A DNA stretch of 64,000 nt from Xestospongia muta (taxonomy: Eukaryota > Porifera > Demospongiae > Haplosclerida > Petrosiidae), in NCBI GenBank assembly GCA_963693285.1, contig OY848924.1, positions 5,415,842 through 5,479,841 of the forward strand. The letters run 5' to 3'. The notes under the pieces are model-generated. The model was given only the letters and a program-made list of their open reading frames with translations, did not search any database and had not been told where the DNA came from. The position numbers were made by a program, and so were the translations under genes. Every line of letters starts with the position of its first letter. The stretch's first letter is position 1. Below are positions 12,913-26,000 of the stretch, piece by piece.

Positions 12913-14407
12913 CTGTGGTTGTTTGCTAAGTCACTATTGATGTTTATTAAGTAGAAAGATAGAAGTCAACATGATAGTGTCACTAAAATACTAATGAAAC
13001 AGTGGAAGTAGGAATCAGTAGTGGCAGTATAAAATCCGCTACATAATAGCCACAGTAATTTTAACTTTGTATTGCTTGCTATGTATTACCATAACAAGTA
13101 TATAAACTATATCACACTTGATTTTAATAACAATTAGACTATGTACACACATCAAAGGTTACTATGGTAAAAGCACCACATTGTGATGTTATAATAGGTA
13201 TATACTTTACTGCAAAAGGTCCAATTTGAATTTGACCTTCGACTCAATATTATATATTTCATGTTAGAAACAAACTAGAAAGAAACTTCATGCACTATTT
13301 AATAGGTCTTGCAACTCCTAAACTCCTAAAAAAACAGAATGTTAGCTCTTTTGGTCAGTGCTTAACAAGAAATACTGGTCTTTACATTCCACCATGATAT
13401 GACGTCACGTAGAAAGGTTACACAAGCATTTTCTAGCTAAAGCAAAATGTCTTAAGAAGCAAAATTAAGAAAAGGGGCAGAGCAACGGCAAAAGAACTTT
13501 AAACAAACATTTCAGCTTTAAAGCCATGCCAAATTAAATCAATGATATGATTATTGTCAAACTAGCTGGTTAAGCTTAAAAATTGGATGCATATACAATG
13601 ATACCACTATATAATTAACACAATCACCTCTCTCTTTTGTAATTTATATTAACAGTGGTCACGGAGAGTACATTTCTATAGACCACTGGTCATCATCACA
13701 TACCTGTACTCTATTGCTTTATACTTTGTTAATCATGTATACCTATGATCATGTTATTGTATTTGCATTTGTATTTTATATTTCATGTCTCCTGAGTGCT
13801 CTACACCACCTTTACTATAAGTTGTTTATATTTTGCCTTTATACTTTTAGGTTGGTGTGTTATATGTCATAATAACTAATTAACTTCACACAAAGTCAAT
13901 ATACCACAATACCATAGTATGTTAGGATATAGTATTGAGTTATAGATAACTATGGAATTTAATACCCTTGAAATTTAGTAAACTCTAGAAAACGCAAAAC
14001 TTCATATCCTCAAATTTTTGTACCCTTACAGTATATAGAGGGTTTGTTATCGAATAGGAGAAATGGCAAAATCAGTAAACTAACTATAGCTTTGCTTGCT
14101 AGGCAGTTCCATATGGCTATTTAAAGGAGATGATACAAACAGTAGGGTTGACCAAAGAAGAATGTAGGATGCTACATACTTGTAAAATTAATTTATTATT
14201 AATTTAGTGATTTGGCAATCAATGTAAATATTAATTGCCAATTTATTTCACTATGCATCATTTTATTGGCAATTACCAAATTTTCTTATTATATGGTATA
14301 ATTGTATATAATTTAGTCAAAAAAAATTTTAAAAAATATAGGTATCAAGTGTCTCTAGCTTTCTCTCATCATACTTTGTACTATATCTGATAAGTGTATA
14401 ATTTTAC
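12913..14407. other. No gene seen, probable intron or spacer
   Basis: AT-rich sequence without a supportable exon. Its right part (14190-14400) resembles 17920-18230, the intron before the linker exon of the intact Roc gene, so it belongs to the duplicated segment described at 14408. Confidence 0.5.
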
Positions 14408-14743
14408 CTTGAGATGTGCTTAGCAGTGCACACGATCTTTCTTTGTCATGCTGAGAGGTGGGTTAGCTAGATCCTATAAAGGACAAATAGACTATAGATG
14501 TAGAGCAATAAATTAATCATACAACATACCAAGAGGATTACATCCTCCAAAAATACTAAATTGCTTGAAGTGATTTCTTACAGATATGTGAGTGAACCCT
14601 TCACATGATGGATATGAAGACATCACATGTGTACACCTCTCCTGTATATGTTGGAGGTAATCATCCTGAAGAGGCAGACCTTTATCATTTTCATTGAAGA
14701 GAGCCTGGATCACCAGAGGGATAGGATACAAGTAAGGTTCTTC
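14408..14743 (-). pseudogene. Degraded copy of Roc-gene 3' exons
   Basis: Two pieces match the intact gene to the right. 14530-14743 matches the last ~70 codons of the large Roc exon (shared words IQALFNENDK, DDYLQHIQE, FTHISVRNH, QFSIFGGCNP). 14408-14473 matches the 70-nt linker exon at 18230-18299. The linker copy is 66 nt instead of 70, and the exon end has shifted by one base, so either splice phase runs into a TAA. The larger piece also loses similarity abruptly upstream of EEPYLY. The intron between them is also conserved, so this is a DNA-level segmental copy rather than a retrocopy. Confidence 0.8.
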
Positions 14744-15294
14744 ATGCACAGAAGATAAAGATCAAAAGTACTGTTATAACAATAATTTGACTGTTGTTTG
14801 TCTAGTAAAGTAATTTTTTGTGAGACAAACTTACTTCTATACTGTACTATTATATATAGGTTTTCTGCCAACATCTGTTTCTTGTATCAAATGGTAAGAG
14901 AGAGTCTGCACTGAGAGTGATCAAGAAAGTTAATCATGCTTATATCGAAAAATGCATTGTGTCCAGAACAGCTCTAAAACAACTTGTAGCAATATCTATT
15001 GTGTTAGCTGATTAATATGCCAAGTGTTTTTCCAACAAACTCTGAAGAGGAGGTTCAACAGTTGCATTGTTACAAACGTTTTTTAGATGTTTGGCTGTCA
15101 ATCCCATATTTCATTATATCTCTTAGTTGGAAGACCACCAAAGGGACAGCTTCTACAGTAAACAAATTCCCACATACACAATTACTTGGAAGGGGAGGAG
15201 GACACCAGCCATAATAGATACATATTGCATTGTATCTCTAAAGGCTTTCTTGTGGAGATCAAAACCATGTTCCAGATGAGGCAGAGCTGATAAC
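14744..15294. other. No gene seen
   Basis: Sequence between the degraded Roc fragment and a MITE. A 65-codon plus-strand frame near 15017 has no recognisable domain and no splice context. The last eight bases (CTGATAAC) are the left target duplication of the following element. Confidence 0.5.
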
Positions 15295-15782
15295 TAGTGT
15301 TGCATTGTTTAATAATAACTAAAACTAAAACTATTTTTGTAATGACCAAATCATTATTGTTAACAATAACAAACTATAACTAAAATTAACCAGCCATTGA
15401 TTTACAATTAATAACACAAAAGTAGTTGTGAATTTTAGCCATTTTATTTCCAGATTTCACACAATCAGATCAGTTAACCATTCAAATGTGTAAACAGTTA
15501 AACACAAACTAAAATAACAATCAAGTGGCAATAACCTTGAAAGAGAATAATTATTAATCAAAAATAACAAGGATTACTTGCATATTTAAAATGTAGTAAA
15601 TTTATTATCTTCTTTGGTTTATTGATTTATAATAACAATAACTAAAAACCTATTACTATAACTAAAACTAAAATTCTTGGAGTTTTTGTGAACAATTAAT
15701 AACTAAAACAATAATTATTACAAAAGCTTTACAATAACAATAACAATAACTAAAATACAAATCCATTACTTTTACAACACTA
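15295..15782. mobile_element. hAT-type MITE with perfect 8-bp TSD
   Basis: A 488-bp, non-coding element rich in ACTAAA repeats. It starts TAGTGTTGCA and its right end is the inverse TACAACACTA. It is flanked on both sides by the same 8 bases, CTGATAAC (15287-15294 and 15783-15790). Eight-base duplications with a TAGTGTTG-like end are typical of the hAT superfamily. Confidence 0.85.
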
Positions 15783-16160
15783 CTGATAACCAGGAAGAAG
15801 CTCTACTTTCATTGGCAATGTCCGTCAATTGTTGACAATCAACTAGGAGTGTCACAAGCAAGATGGGTGAACTCCTGAAGTAATACATTTCTTCAGTTCT
15901 TTCTCTAAGTACTGCTGTTTATATCAGAAGATCAATTGGAAAATTCTCATCTTAATAAAAAACTGATTCACAAGAGGAAGAGTCACCTGAAGAGACGATC
16001 TATATTGAAACACAGAGGAATGGAAACGATCAATAAGACACATACCTTCTAGTTGAATGGAAAGCAATAACAAGTCTGCATCAATGTGAGTAAGAGCATC
16101 CTTACCACATAAAAATAGAATCAGTCTGGATTGAATATTATCTTTTAGGGTTTCTAAACG

Positions 16161-16388
16161 TCACATAGGACAAATAATAGCACTGTAGGCCAACCTAGGG
16201 TGAATCTTAGCAATATCTGAAAGAGTAGAGAGATCAGTATTCCAAATGTTGATCTTAAATGAAGCTTGACCAGCAAAAAAAGTACCAATTGGACAACCTA
16301 GAACAATTTTGCCATCAGAAGTAATAAAAACACCTGTTAACTCAAAGGACACAGGTGCTTCCTCCAAATGTTCTTCCTTCACCAACAA
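16161..16388 (-). pseudogene. Reverse-transcriptase C-terminal relic
   Basis: A 75-codon open frame containing GVFITSDGKIVLGCPIG, then WNTDLSTLSDIAKIHPRLAY. The pattern (an ITxxGxxxLGxxIG strand, a Trp-containing helix, LSxIAxxxPxxAY) resembles the segment after the polymerase domain of reverse transcriptases common in sponge and cnidarian genomes. The flanking minus-strand sequence down to about 15960 has fragments in other frames. No element ends were found. The assignment rests on remembered motif patterns only. Confidence 0.4.
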
Positions 16389-16587
16389 ATATGTCTTAGT
16401 TCATTTTAATACCAATATCGCTAGCAAGCAGCTTATAACATTAAATTGTAAAGTTTGTACAACACATACATGTTCTCACTCTTCTAGGAATTACAATGAA
16501 TGCAATGAACTAAATTAATATTCTAAGAGTTAATTTGATAAAATAAAAACAGTTAACATTATAAAGTATGCAAGCTTTGATGTGGTC

Positions 16588-16593
16588 TTTATT
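16588..16593 (-). terminator. Poly(A) signal AATAAA
   Basis: TTTATT on the plus strand is AATAAA on the minus strand, about 90 nt downstream of the stop codon of the CARD-like last exon (16684). The spacing suits the 3' end of the ankyrin-Roc gene. Confidence 0.55.
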
Positions 16594-16683
16594 GTGAGAC
16601 TACTGATGAGATTTCAGCTAAATCTAAATATAAACAGACGGTAAATTCTAAACCAGAATAAGACATACTATTATACCTTATAA

Positions 16684-17009
16684 TTAGTTCAACTTTGACA
16701 TGACTTTATCGGCTATGTCGTCTCGGTTTAATTTCTGTCTTAAAATATCAACAAATTTAGTCAAAATACTAGCATCATGTTTGATACGATCCTTCATATC
16801 ATCAAGAATAGTTTCAAGACGTTCCTCATTTGTATCCCTACAGGCCTTGTCTTTGACTCTCTTATAAACATTCTCAGAAATGATCAGTTCTGAATAGAGT
16901 TTTCTTGCTAAAACAATGGGGTCAATAGTTGATTCAACAATGATGTCAGTGCACTGAGCTAGAACTGTTCTGGCTGCATCACAATCACTCAAAGAAGTAC
17001 TGCCAGAAC
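16684..17009 (-). CDS. CARD-like last exon
   Basis: A 326-nt exon after a CAG acceptor, entered in phase 1 from the linker and ending with a stop at 16684. After a Gly/Ser-rich lead come ~100 helical residues: ARTVLAQCTDIIVEST, DPIVLARKLYSELIIS, a polar helix with ERLETILDDMKDRIKHD, and TKFVDILRQKLNRDDIADKV. The hydrophobic pattern and the IL..M..RI...D...F..F..IL end fit a CARD or related death-fold domain. It would recruit signalling partners by homotypic contact. The domain call is pattern-based; a structure prediction would settle it. Confidence 0.7.
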
Positions 17010-20000
17010 CTGCATATGGAAAGTGTTATTTATACAATTGTATGACAACTGTATATTCTGACTAACATCAACAAAATAACACTAAATTATCATATCAAAA
17101 TTAATTTCTATGTAATAATAAATAAATAACCAACATAAGTCAAAAACTAAAAAATTCCTTTATTCAAATAATTTTGAAGACACCGAGAGGTGCTTTTTGC
17201 CTTGCTTTTTGATGTTGTAGGTCAAAAAACATCAGCTTAAAACTTCACTACCATGCTTATTGATATACACAATTCAGTAATTGCATACAAACACCTGCAG
17301 GACATTCTTGATTTGGCTTAACTCTTTACATGTATGAGTTATGTCACACAGGTACTATTTTTAGAAAGTGTGTTACATGTTTATGGTCTACGGCATAGAG
17401 ATCTGTTGGACAACATAATCTTGAGACAAGTTATACATAAATCTACCAATCAAATGGCCAGTCTGGGAATGAGTACAAAGCAGTGGATAGCTATTGCTGT
17501 TATGAGACTACTACTATAGTAAGTGTTACAATGTGAGGCCAAAAAACACCCACTCAACTGTTGATGCCAGGTCTATTATGATAATACTGCTGGGTGTGAT
17601 AATAAAGATTGAAATATGATTCATAGTTTTCATACAAAGTCTGTTGTCTGTTTTCTTTTAACATTTTGAGAAAGTTCATAGTGGCAGCATGGCAAACTAA
17701 AAGTCATTGTGCATCATCTTACAACTGTTAACTATATAGAGGAATTGCTTTGAATTTTAGAACAATATTCGGAATGCATGCCAGTGAATGTCCAATTATA
17801 TGAAACTGTCTCCTTTCTTTTTACTCTGTAAATTAATTCCTAGATACTGTCTCTGTTTGCTGCAATCTGACTTTAGAGTTGGTCTGGAATCTCCTCTACT
17901 CATCAAGCTCTCTCTATTAGTAAGGGTATTAAATTAATAATTTGGCAACCAACTTTATTATTAATTGTCAAATTTTAACCCAATATTTATATTCATCAAC
18001 TGTATTTGAAATTTATTGCAAGGATAGAACTTTAGTTAAATAAAATCAGTGGTGTAAAAGTGAGCTTTGGAATCATCTTATTGTTCATGATATAAACATA
18101 ATCTGAAGTAATGAACATTCATAAACCACCTAAATGCCCCTAAGTCACATTTTTCAAAGTATATAGATATCAAGTGACTCTGACCTTCCTATCATACTTT
18201 GTATCTATCTGATAAGTGTGTAACTTTACCTTGAGATGTACTGAGCAGTGCATATGAACCTTCTAACTCGTGCTGACTAAGAGGTGGGTAAGCTAGATCC
18301 TATAAAGAACAAACAGATTATAGGTGTAGAGCAACAAATCAATTATACAACATACCAAGGGATTACATCCTCCAAAAATACTAAATTGGTTGAGGTGGTT
18401 TCTTACAGATATGTGAGTGAACCCTTCACATAATGGATATGAAGACATCACATGTGCACACCCCTCCTGTATATGTTGGAGGTAATCATCACGAAGAGGA
18501 AGATCTTTATCATTCTCATTGAAAAGAGCCTGAATCACCGGAGGGACAAGATACAAGTAAGGCTCTTGATTTCCAACAATTTCTGTTATAGCACCTTGTC
18601 CTTTTCTTTTACTGTTGATAACTACTTTATTATTACGTAAAACAGAACGAGCAACATCTGTAATAGCATATAAAATGCGATTTTCAACTTCAATATCTCG
18701 AATATTAGCAACACAGTCTGGTGAGATGAGGTATGTGGTAGTTGTACATGCTGGACACAAATGACGTTGAAGGTCATAAACTTTCTCAACAAGTGAACAA
18801 AACACATGGTAGGAAGCTAAATTATCATCTTGTGACATGACTACTGTCACACATCGATTATGTTCAGTGACCTCTACCATAGCTTCATATCCTAATTCAT
18901 TAAACCAGTGTATGCCATTAATCCACACATCACAACCACGAGTTAACTGTTGAACTGCTTTGTTGGTTACTAGTTTACCATCATCACAACAGGGCAGACA
19001 ATTACTGTCATAAGCCAAATGAAAAAGTAAAATGTGAAGAAAACGAGTCGAAAGAAATTGATTAGGATCAGAACACCAGAGAGTCCATCCAACTCCATTT
19101 GCTATGTTAATATTAGATGGAGCTTGAGTTTTTACAAGTGCAGGAAAATAAAGCAAGTCGTTAGGTGATAATGACAATGAGACATTAGTACTGATATATT
19201 TAAGAGTGATAGGATCGATAATATGACAAAACTTCAGGTTTCTTAAAAACCCCACCAACATATCAGTGTCATATTGAGGGAATGTTTCTTTGAGAGCAGA
19301 CACATGAACTAATCCAGTATTACTGGCAACATTACGATACACACGAGGAATAGCTTTAGGAGCAAACAAGGTACCATTAACTTCTTTTAGGAGAGCAGCT
19401 TTGTCTATGATTATCCAGCTTGAAGAGTTATCACGTTTGAGGAACAAAATGAGACCTCTATCACTAAGAGTGACAAGAAAGTTGATCAACACTGTTGTAT
19501 TGGATGGTAATGATGGATCATTGAGCTCAGTTAGCTTAGTGGTCAGATCCTTCAAGCTAATAGCTATAACTTGTAGAGTGAGTAGGAAGGAATATAGTAC
19601 ATGACAATAATAACTAATGCTATCAGATCTGTCTAAAACTGCTTGACAGCTTTCAGCAAGTAAAAAAAGAAAGTCTTGGACACCTTTTCCTCCAGGACGA
19701 TGGCAATCCATAGCTCTAAAGCCACTATATGTCTGGTTACTAGTTGCTTTCTTAGCAATTTGGGCAACATCAGTAGATATGTCTACATCATCATCTGATA
19801 ACAGATCAGCTCGACTTCCAACCACAATTGTCTGTGATGGTCTCTCCAATAGTGTGCTGACATTTTCAATGAAATTAAACCAGTAGTACAACTCCTTTTC
19901 AATTATTGTAATACCGAGAGTTAGATCAGCTAGAATAATAAAGATAGCTGGTGATCTTAACAATACGTTTTCAAGCACAGCAGCATGGCTACTATAATAT

Positions 20001-23000
20001 TCCTTGTGACCAGCAAAGTCATATAATATGACATTACCAATTTCATGACTTTGAACATTATGATAAATAATACCAGCAGTTTGTAACTCAACACCATCAA
20101 CGCATTCAAGTGGGTCATACATGTGACTAACTGGCATACTGGCACGGAGAGTGATAATTCTAGCTAATGAACTTTTGCCAGCATTAGAATTGCCACACAA
20201 AAATATTTTGCTATAAGACTCTACAGGATAATTAATACGACATTCTTGAAATGGCTCAAACAATTTCTGTAACAGAAATCTTTTATCATGATGTGGTGAA
20301 ATAAGTTCAAAAGGCATTTGTTTGTGATTGTTTTGAGCAATTGGGTTTGCTCTTCCAGTTGAAAGGATGAACTGTATCATCTTCATATCACCTCTCCTGC
20401 AAGCAATATGCAATACAGTATTACCATCCTGTATAAAATAAAATAATCATAAACAATAATCACATTGTGGTACTTAATATATTGTCAATTAATTTAATTA
20501 CAATTTAATAGTAGCCTATCTGGAATGTGGGATTTTCGTAATGGATGGGATAGACTAGATTTTATGTTAATTACACAGCTAGTACTAACCACTGCAACAC
20601 CTGTTATATTAATGGTATACTAAGCTGGAAACGATGCGTTATTCAATCTAGTTATTTTGCTATATTTCACAAGAAAACAATAATGATGACAGTGAAATTG
20701 TTTTAATAATTTTGTTAATGTAAACTGAAACATTAATTGCTAATTTTGAAGAGAAGAGAGTTAACATAATCTATGGTGCTGCCCAAAATGTTTTCAGAAA
20801 ACTGAACCTTTTAATCACTTGACCCAATGTTGACAATAATATATATATACTATATAACGACAGTCACTAACAACACATGCAGCTAATTAATAGTTGCAGT
20901 AATGGAAATCTTTTATAAGAAAGAACTATGAAAAAAGTAGTGAACTTTCTTTTCTTCAATCCACAGAAATCATGATATCAATAATCACAAAGTGATGAGG
21001 TTAAAATGACTCAAATATTTTTCAAGTATGTTACAAGCAAGAAAAACGTGTTGCATTAGCATTATTGATGACATTAGCCTTGGCCATAGGATGATAATAT
21101 TAACAATGCTAATATCTGCAATGTGTTATTAAGAAGGTTGAGAATTAGTCTTTCTCTTCCTGTTCCTAACAGAACATAACATGACCTCCAACAGTGGCTC
21201 AAATAGACACTAATTAATTGAAATTTCAATGTAAAATGTTTTTAAGTGTGAACAAATTAATAAGGTTTATTTAAAAAAGAAGTATGGATGTTTATTATTC
21301 ACATACTGACCTTGTCACAAATATTTGGATCAGCATTAGCATCTAATAGTAACTGGGCTGTGTCAAAGTAACCTCTAATAGCAGCAAAAAGTAGAGCTGT
21401 TTTATGATACTAGACAAAGAAATTATAGTTGCAGTTATATATGTAATAGTTAAATCTATATCAATATGCATATATATATAAATAGATATCAAATGTAAAC
21501 AAAGTTATGTTTCATTTTAAAGGTTCTTTTAATTCCAGCATAAACACTTCAATTTTTAAATATTATTGTCACAGTTGTAAAAAGTTCTTGGTTTAAAGTC
21601 ACACTTTTAAGTATATATGTCCTGCTAAAGATCATAACACTACAGTTATATACTATTCCAGTCAAACCACATTGCTGCAATATCATAAGACAAACCTCAT
21701 GTATCTATATAATTATGTATACAGTGATAGCACTAAGTACTTGCAGTAAAAGTAATGATATTCATTGGTTGGTATGTGTATTAGCAGTTATATTATGTGA
21801 GTTAGTTTCATCCTGTTGCTCTTAAGAGTTTAATAAGAGTATATTATGACATAGACTACAATTAACAAAATTATTTAATATAAAGCTGCAGACCTCATCA
21901 ATAATATCAGGATTTGCATTAGCTTCCAAAAGTAACTGGACTATCACAGAGTGAGGCTCACGTACAGCGTAATGTAATGATGATTTCCCATACTAGACAA
22001 ATCATAAACACAAACAATTATTGTTAGTTATTGCAAAATACATTTATTTCTAAAAATAGGTATGATACAGGAATAAAGTTTACTATCATTCCAAAAAATG
22101 CAAAGAAAGATATATAAACAGACAAATACAAACAGAGTAAAATACATGTGTGGTGAATTTCATACACTTCTAAGATTTTGTACATGCTATATTCAGTTCT
22201 TACAAGGAAGGAACTATTACTCTGAAACTACTATTACAAACAGATCATTAAGTAAGCTATCAATTTCAGGCAAAAGTCCTTTTCTTTAAAAACAAAAGAC
22301 CAAAAATTGAATAAGTGTACTAGAATTCCCTCATGCACTGTTATATCCATTGCTATCCTCAAGTTACATAAAGAATTCATTATCAATAAATAGCCTCACA
22401 AAAAAGGAAGGAGTGTGCAATTATAGCATTCATAATCTAGTAAATTATGTTAATAATTGTCAAGTACTTAAGCTTCCAAATATGGTCATGATCTGACAAC
22501 TGTGGTTTGTCAATACTACTATGTAGACATTATTATAAGAACATCTGAGACATTTTACACAGCCAAGCATTATATAAATTTGTCATCTAATGTGTGTAAG
22601 GTTTGCGCACATTTGATGCTCATAGTAAAAGGAAATCAAACATTAATGGTATTATGGTAAATATATTGTCAAGTGTCTTAGTGCAAGGTAATTAATCATG
22701 TGAAAGCTTAGGCAATCTTTTACAATACCTATATGTGGAGATGACCTTAATTATTCATAGAATGTATAGTACAGAGACAAAGAATGTATATAATGTTCCA
22801 CTTGTAATTGTTCTATTTCAAATGTTAATATAATATATTCTCTATACACAATACAGCCATATACACTGACTATGTCACAAATATTGGGATCTGCATTAGC
22901 TAGTAAAAGTAACTGGACTATCTCAGAATGTCCTTCATTTGATGCATAATGCAGAGCAGTTTTTTTATTCTATGGAAAAAAAAACAACTAATTTATACAA

Positions 23001-26000
23001 GTATTATATAACAGAATATATGATGATCCTTTAGTATTTAGTAGTAATGAGTTCATATATAACATAATAGAATGAAAAGTATTAAAGTGCTGTTAAGTTA
23101 TGAATAATATATTAATAATTTGCCTAATTATTAATAAACTGCTGATACAGCAAGTAGGTGTGGTCACTTGCAAAGACTACTGTCTGCTTGCTATATATAC
23201 ATAGTTGCTTGTCATCTTGACTTTTTGATGGTGTTATATGTAGTGATAGCACATATGTGCTGCAAAGTTTATTAAGAGCATTTCTCTATTTGAATTGGTA
23301 CTGCTTTAGTTGTCTATAGTATAACAGCACACTTACATTAATTATGTCTAGTATAGCAACGATCTCTCATTGCTGAGTGGTATACAACATTATATGAGGC
23401 TGGGATGGGGTCCAAATACTCATATAGTTTTAAGCTACCTGAGTGCTATATCAAGACCCCCTCCTGTGTATAACATTATGAATACACAATGTTTGACTTT
23501 AGGATTGTTTCCTAGTAGCTAAGAAAGGTCACCTGTCAAGTGCATACATGTAGTCTATACTTTCATTAAGTATAGTTAACAGACAAATAATATTATAAAA
23601 ACACAATAAATACTGACTTTGTGACAAACATTTGGATTTTCACCAGCTTCTAGCAATTTCTGGACTATCTCTAAGTAACCCTTTTCCGAGGCCCGATGTA
23701 GTAGATCTGCCCACAGACTCTATGCAAATTGATAAGATCCATATAATCACTGTTAAAAGTAAACTCTACTATAAGTAACATTAATAAAATTGACAAAGTA
23801 TACAGAGAGACTTTTGTACTATATTACAACAACTGTGTAGACGTATTATCTCCATATAAAATATACACTGACCTTGTCACAAAGACAGGGATCTGCTTTA
23901 GTCTTCATGAGTAAATTCACTACTTTAGGGTGATTTTTACTCAAGGCATAATGTAGAGCTGGCTTTTGATTCTAAACAACAATAGAATCACTACTAATAG
24001 AAAGGTATTTTAGTCATTTCTCACAGGCACAAATAAAATATTCTACTTTTTACAACACTGCATACAATTAACAGTATATGTAATAACATTGGTTTGCGTG
24101 AAATTTGTAATAAATCATACTAATGTTTTTCTTAGTATTTCATGAGACGACGTTCAGCTAAATTTACTACTTTAAGAAACAAAATGAAAAGAATTCAATT
24201 AATCTATCATCAGAGTACTAAACATAATTCCATTAGGTCTTTAGTACTTAGCTTAAGAAATAACTTTAAAATATAGTGTGTCTTTCATATATCTGTAAAT
24301 ATTTACTAGTGGCACACAATGTGGCAACAGCCAGTTGTTTCATTATTATCATTCTCTTTGTTAGCATTGAAATAAGGTTGTTCTAAACATTGTTGTAAGA
24401 TAGTTTTGATGGTGCTGGTCTTGCAGCAAACTACGAAGATCATTGAAAACTTCTGAGATAGAAGTAACTATAATGTAATAAAGAAGTTTTTTCACAAGCT
24501 CAAAGTGGTGATGGTTTGACTGGTCACGACAAGTTATAAATATTCGCAGTAAGAGGAAAAAACTTACCATTACCTCTAAAATATCATCAAAGCTTGAGCA
24601 AAGTGCAAAGCCAGGTGTTAAAATTCTTGGTTTCATTAGTATACTGGTAGATAGTGAGAAATATGTATGTAGCATACAGTTTTTAGTTAATAATCTACAA
24701 ATTTATTTGTAAAATGCTGCAAGGTCATCCCTTGGAGTCCTATGATAATACCAGCAATTATCACTAGTTGTCCATCCCTTGGACTCCTGTGATAATATCA
24801 ATAATTGTCCATCCCATCCCTTAGTCCTCACGGCACATGTGGACATTAAGGAAACCCCTTGGATTCCTATAATAACACTGTCCCTTATCAATAGTTGTCC
24901 ATCCATCCGTTATCCACAAGGGATGTGTGGATATTATAAGGACATCCTTAGGACTCCTATGATAATACTGCTCAGTATCAATAGTTGCCCATCTAATCGC
25001 AATCTTTAGTCCCTAATGTGATAAACTAGAAATTTCCCTGTTTATGTATTGTGGTAACTCTGTATACACAGGTATTGTTCTGTTGTCTTCTAGAATCATC
25101 TTGTCATGTGATTTTTCTGTTATTTGCTTTAACGTTCTATGTCATATTTTGTACTAATATATAAAGCATGTTGATTTTTGTAAGGAGAGTTCCTCCAGTT
25201 CTTTCAATACAATAATTTTAACTCTACCATTTTGGAATCTTCCACATTTGGTGGCAGCGGTGTGATCAATCATAGCAGAAGTAATGAGACCCATAAATAT
25301 AGAAGCAGCTAAGTTTGTGGTGTGTGACGACTCGTTCTGGAAGGAGATACCAGAATCTTGGACCTAAAGTAAAAGTCATGTCAGTGGATCTTAGTCAAAT
25401 GTTGCAGGCACTTATTGAAGACAGGAAGGCTTGTGAAGGGACTTGGCCGAGGAACCAGAGCGTAGAGAGGAAGAACAACAGAGTTACAAGTGGAATGAAA
25501 AAGGCAAGAAAAAGAGACTAGACAGCAGATGAAGCTATTACAGAAGCTGGTGGAAGGAGTTCAGGGAAATGGAGAAGGTGGTCTAGAGTCTCGTAGTATG
25601 CATGAGTCGGAGAAAGAGGTGAGGGTGACCAAGTTAACAGAAAAGGATGACATCGAAGTATACTTAACTACATTTGAGCAGTTGATGGAAACATACGAGG
25701 TACCACAACCCAGATGGTCATTCCAAGCTGGCACCTCAGCTTATTGGTCGAGCTCAACAAGCATATGCAGGGCTAACACCCAATGATGCAAACGATTATA
25801 TAAAGCTGAAAGCGGCAAAGGTATAGTGTGAATAAGAAGAACTACTAACAACAGTTCAGACAATCCAAGAGAAAGCATAGAGAAACAAGTGGAGAGTTTG
25901 CAGTGAGATTAAGTGATTTGATGTATAAATGGATGCAGAGATGCTGGTGATGAAGCAGTTGATCAAGACACTTCCTAGTTATGTCCATATATGGGTGAAG

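Noticed and set aside
12644..12940. 98-codon plus-strand frame
   Set aside because: Antisense of the death-domain-like exon, whose protein pattern is convincing.
15017..15214. 65-codon plus-strand frame
   Set aside because: No domain, next to a MITE and a degraded gene copy; length is within chance for this sequence.
17334..17519. 61-codon plus-strand frame in the Roc gene intron
   Set aside because: No recognisable motif and no flanking exon structure.
24703..25009. Overlapping open frames on both strands (67 and 76 codons)
   Set aside because: They lie in degenerate tandem repeats; both translations are repeats of the same words with no domain.
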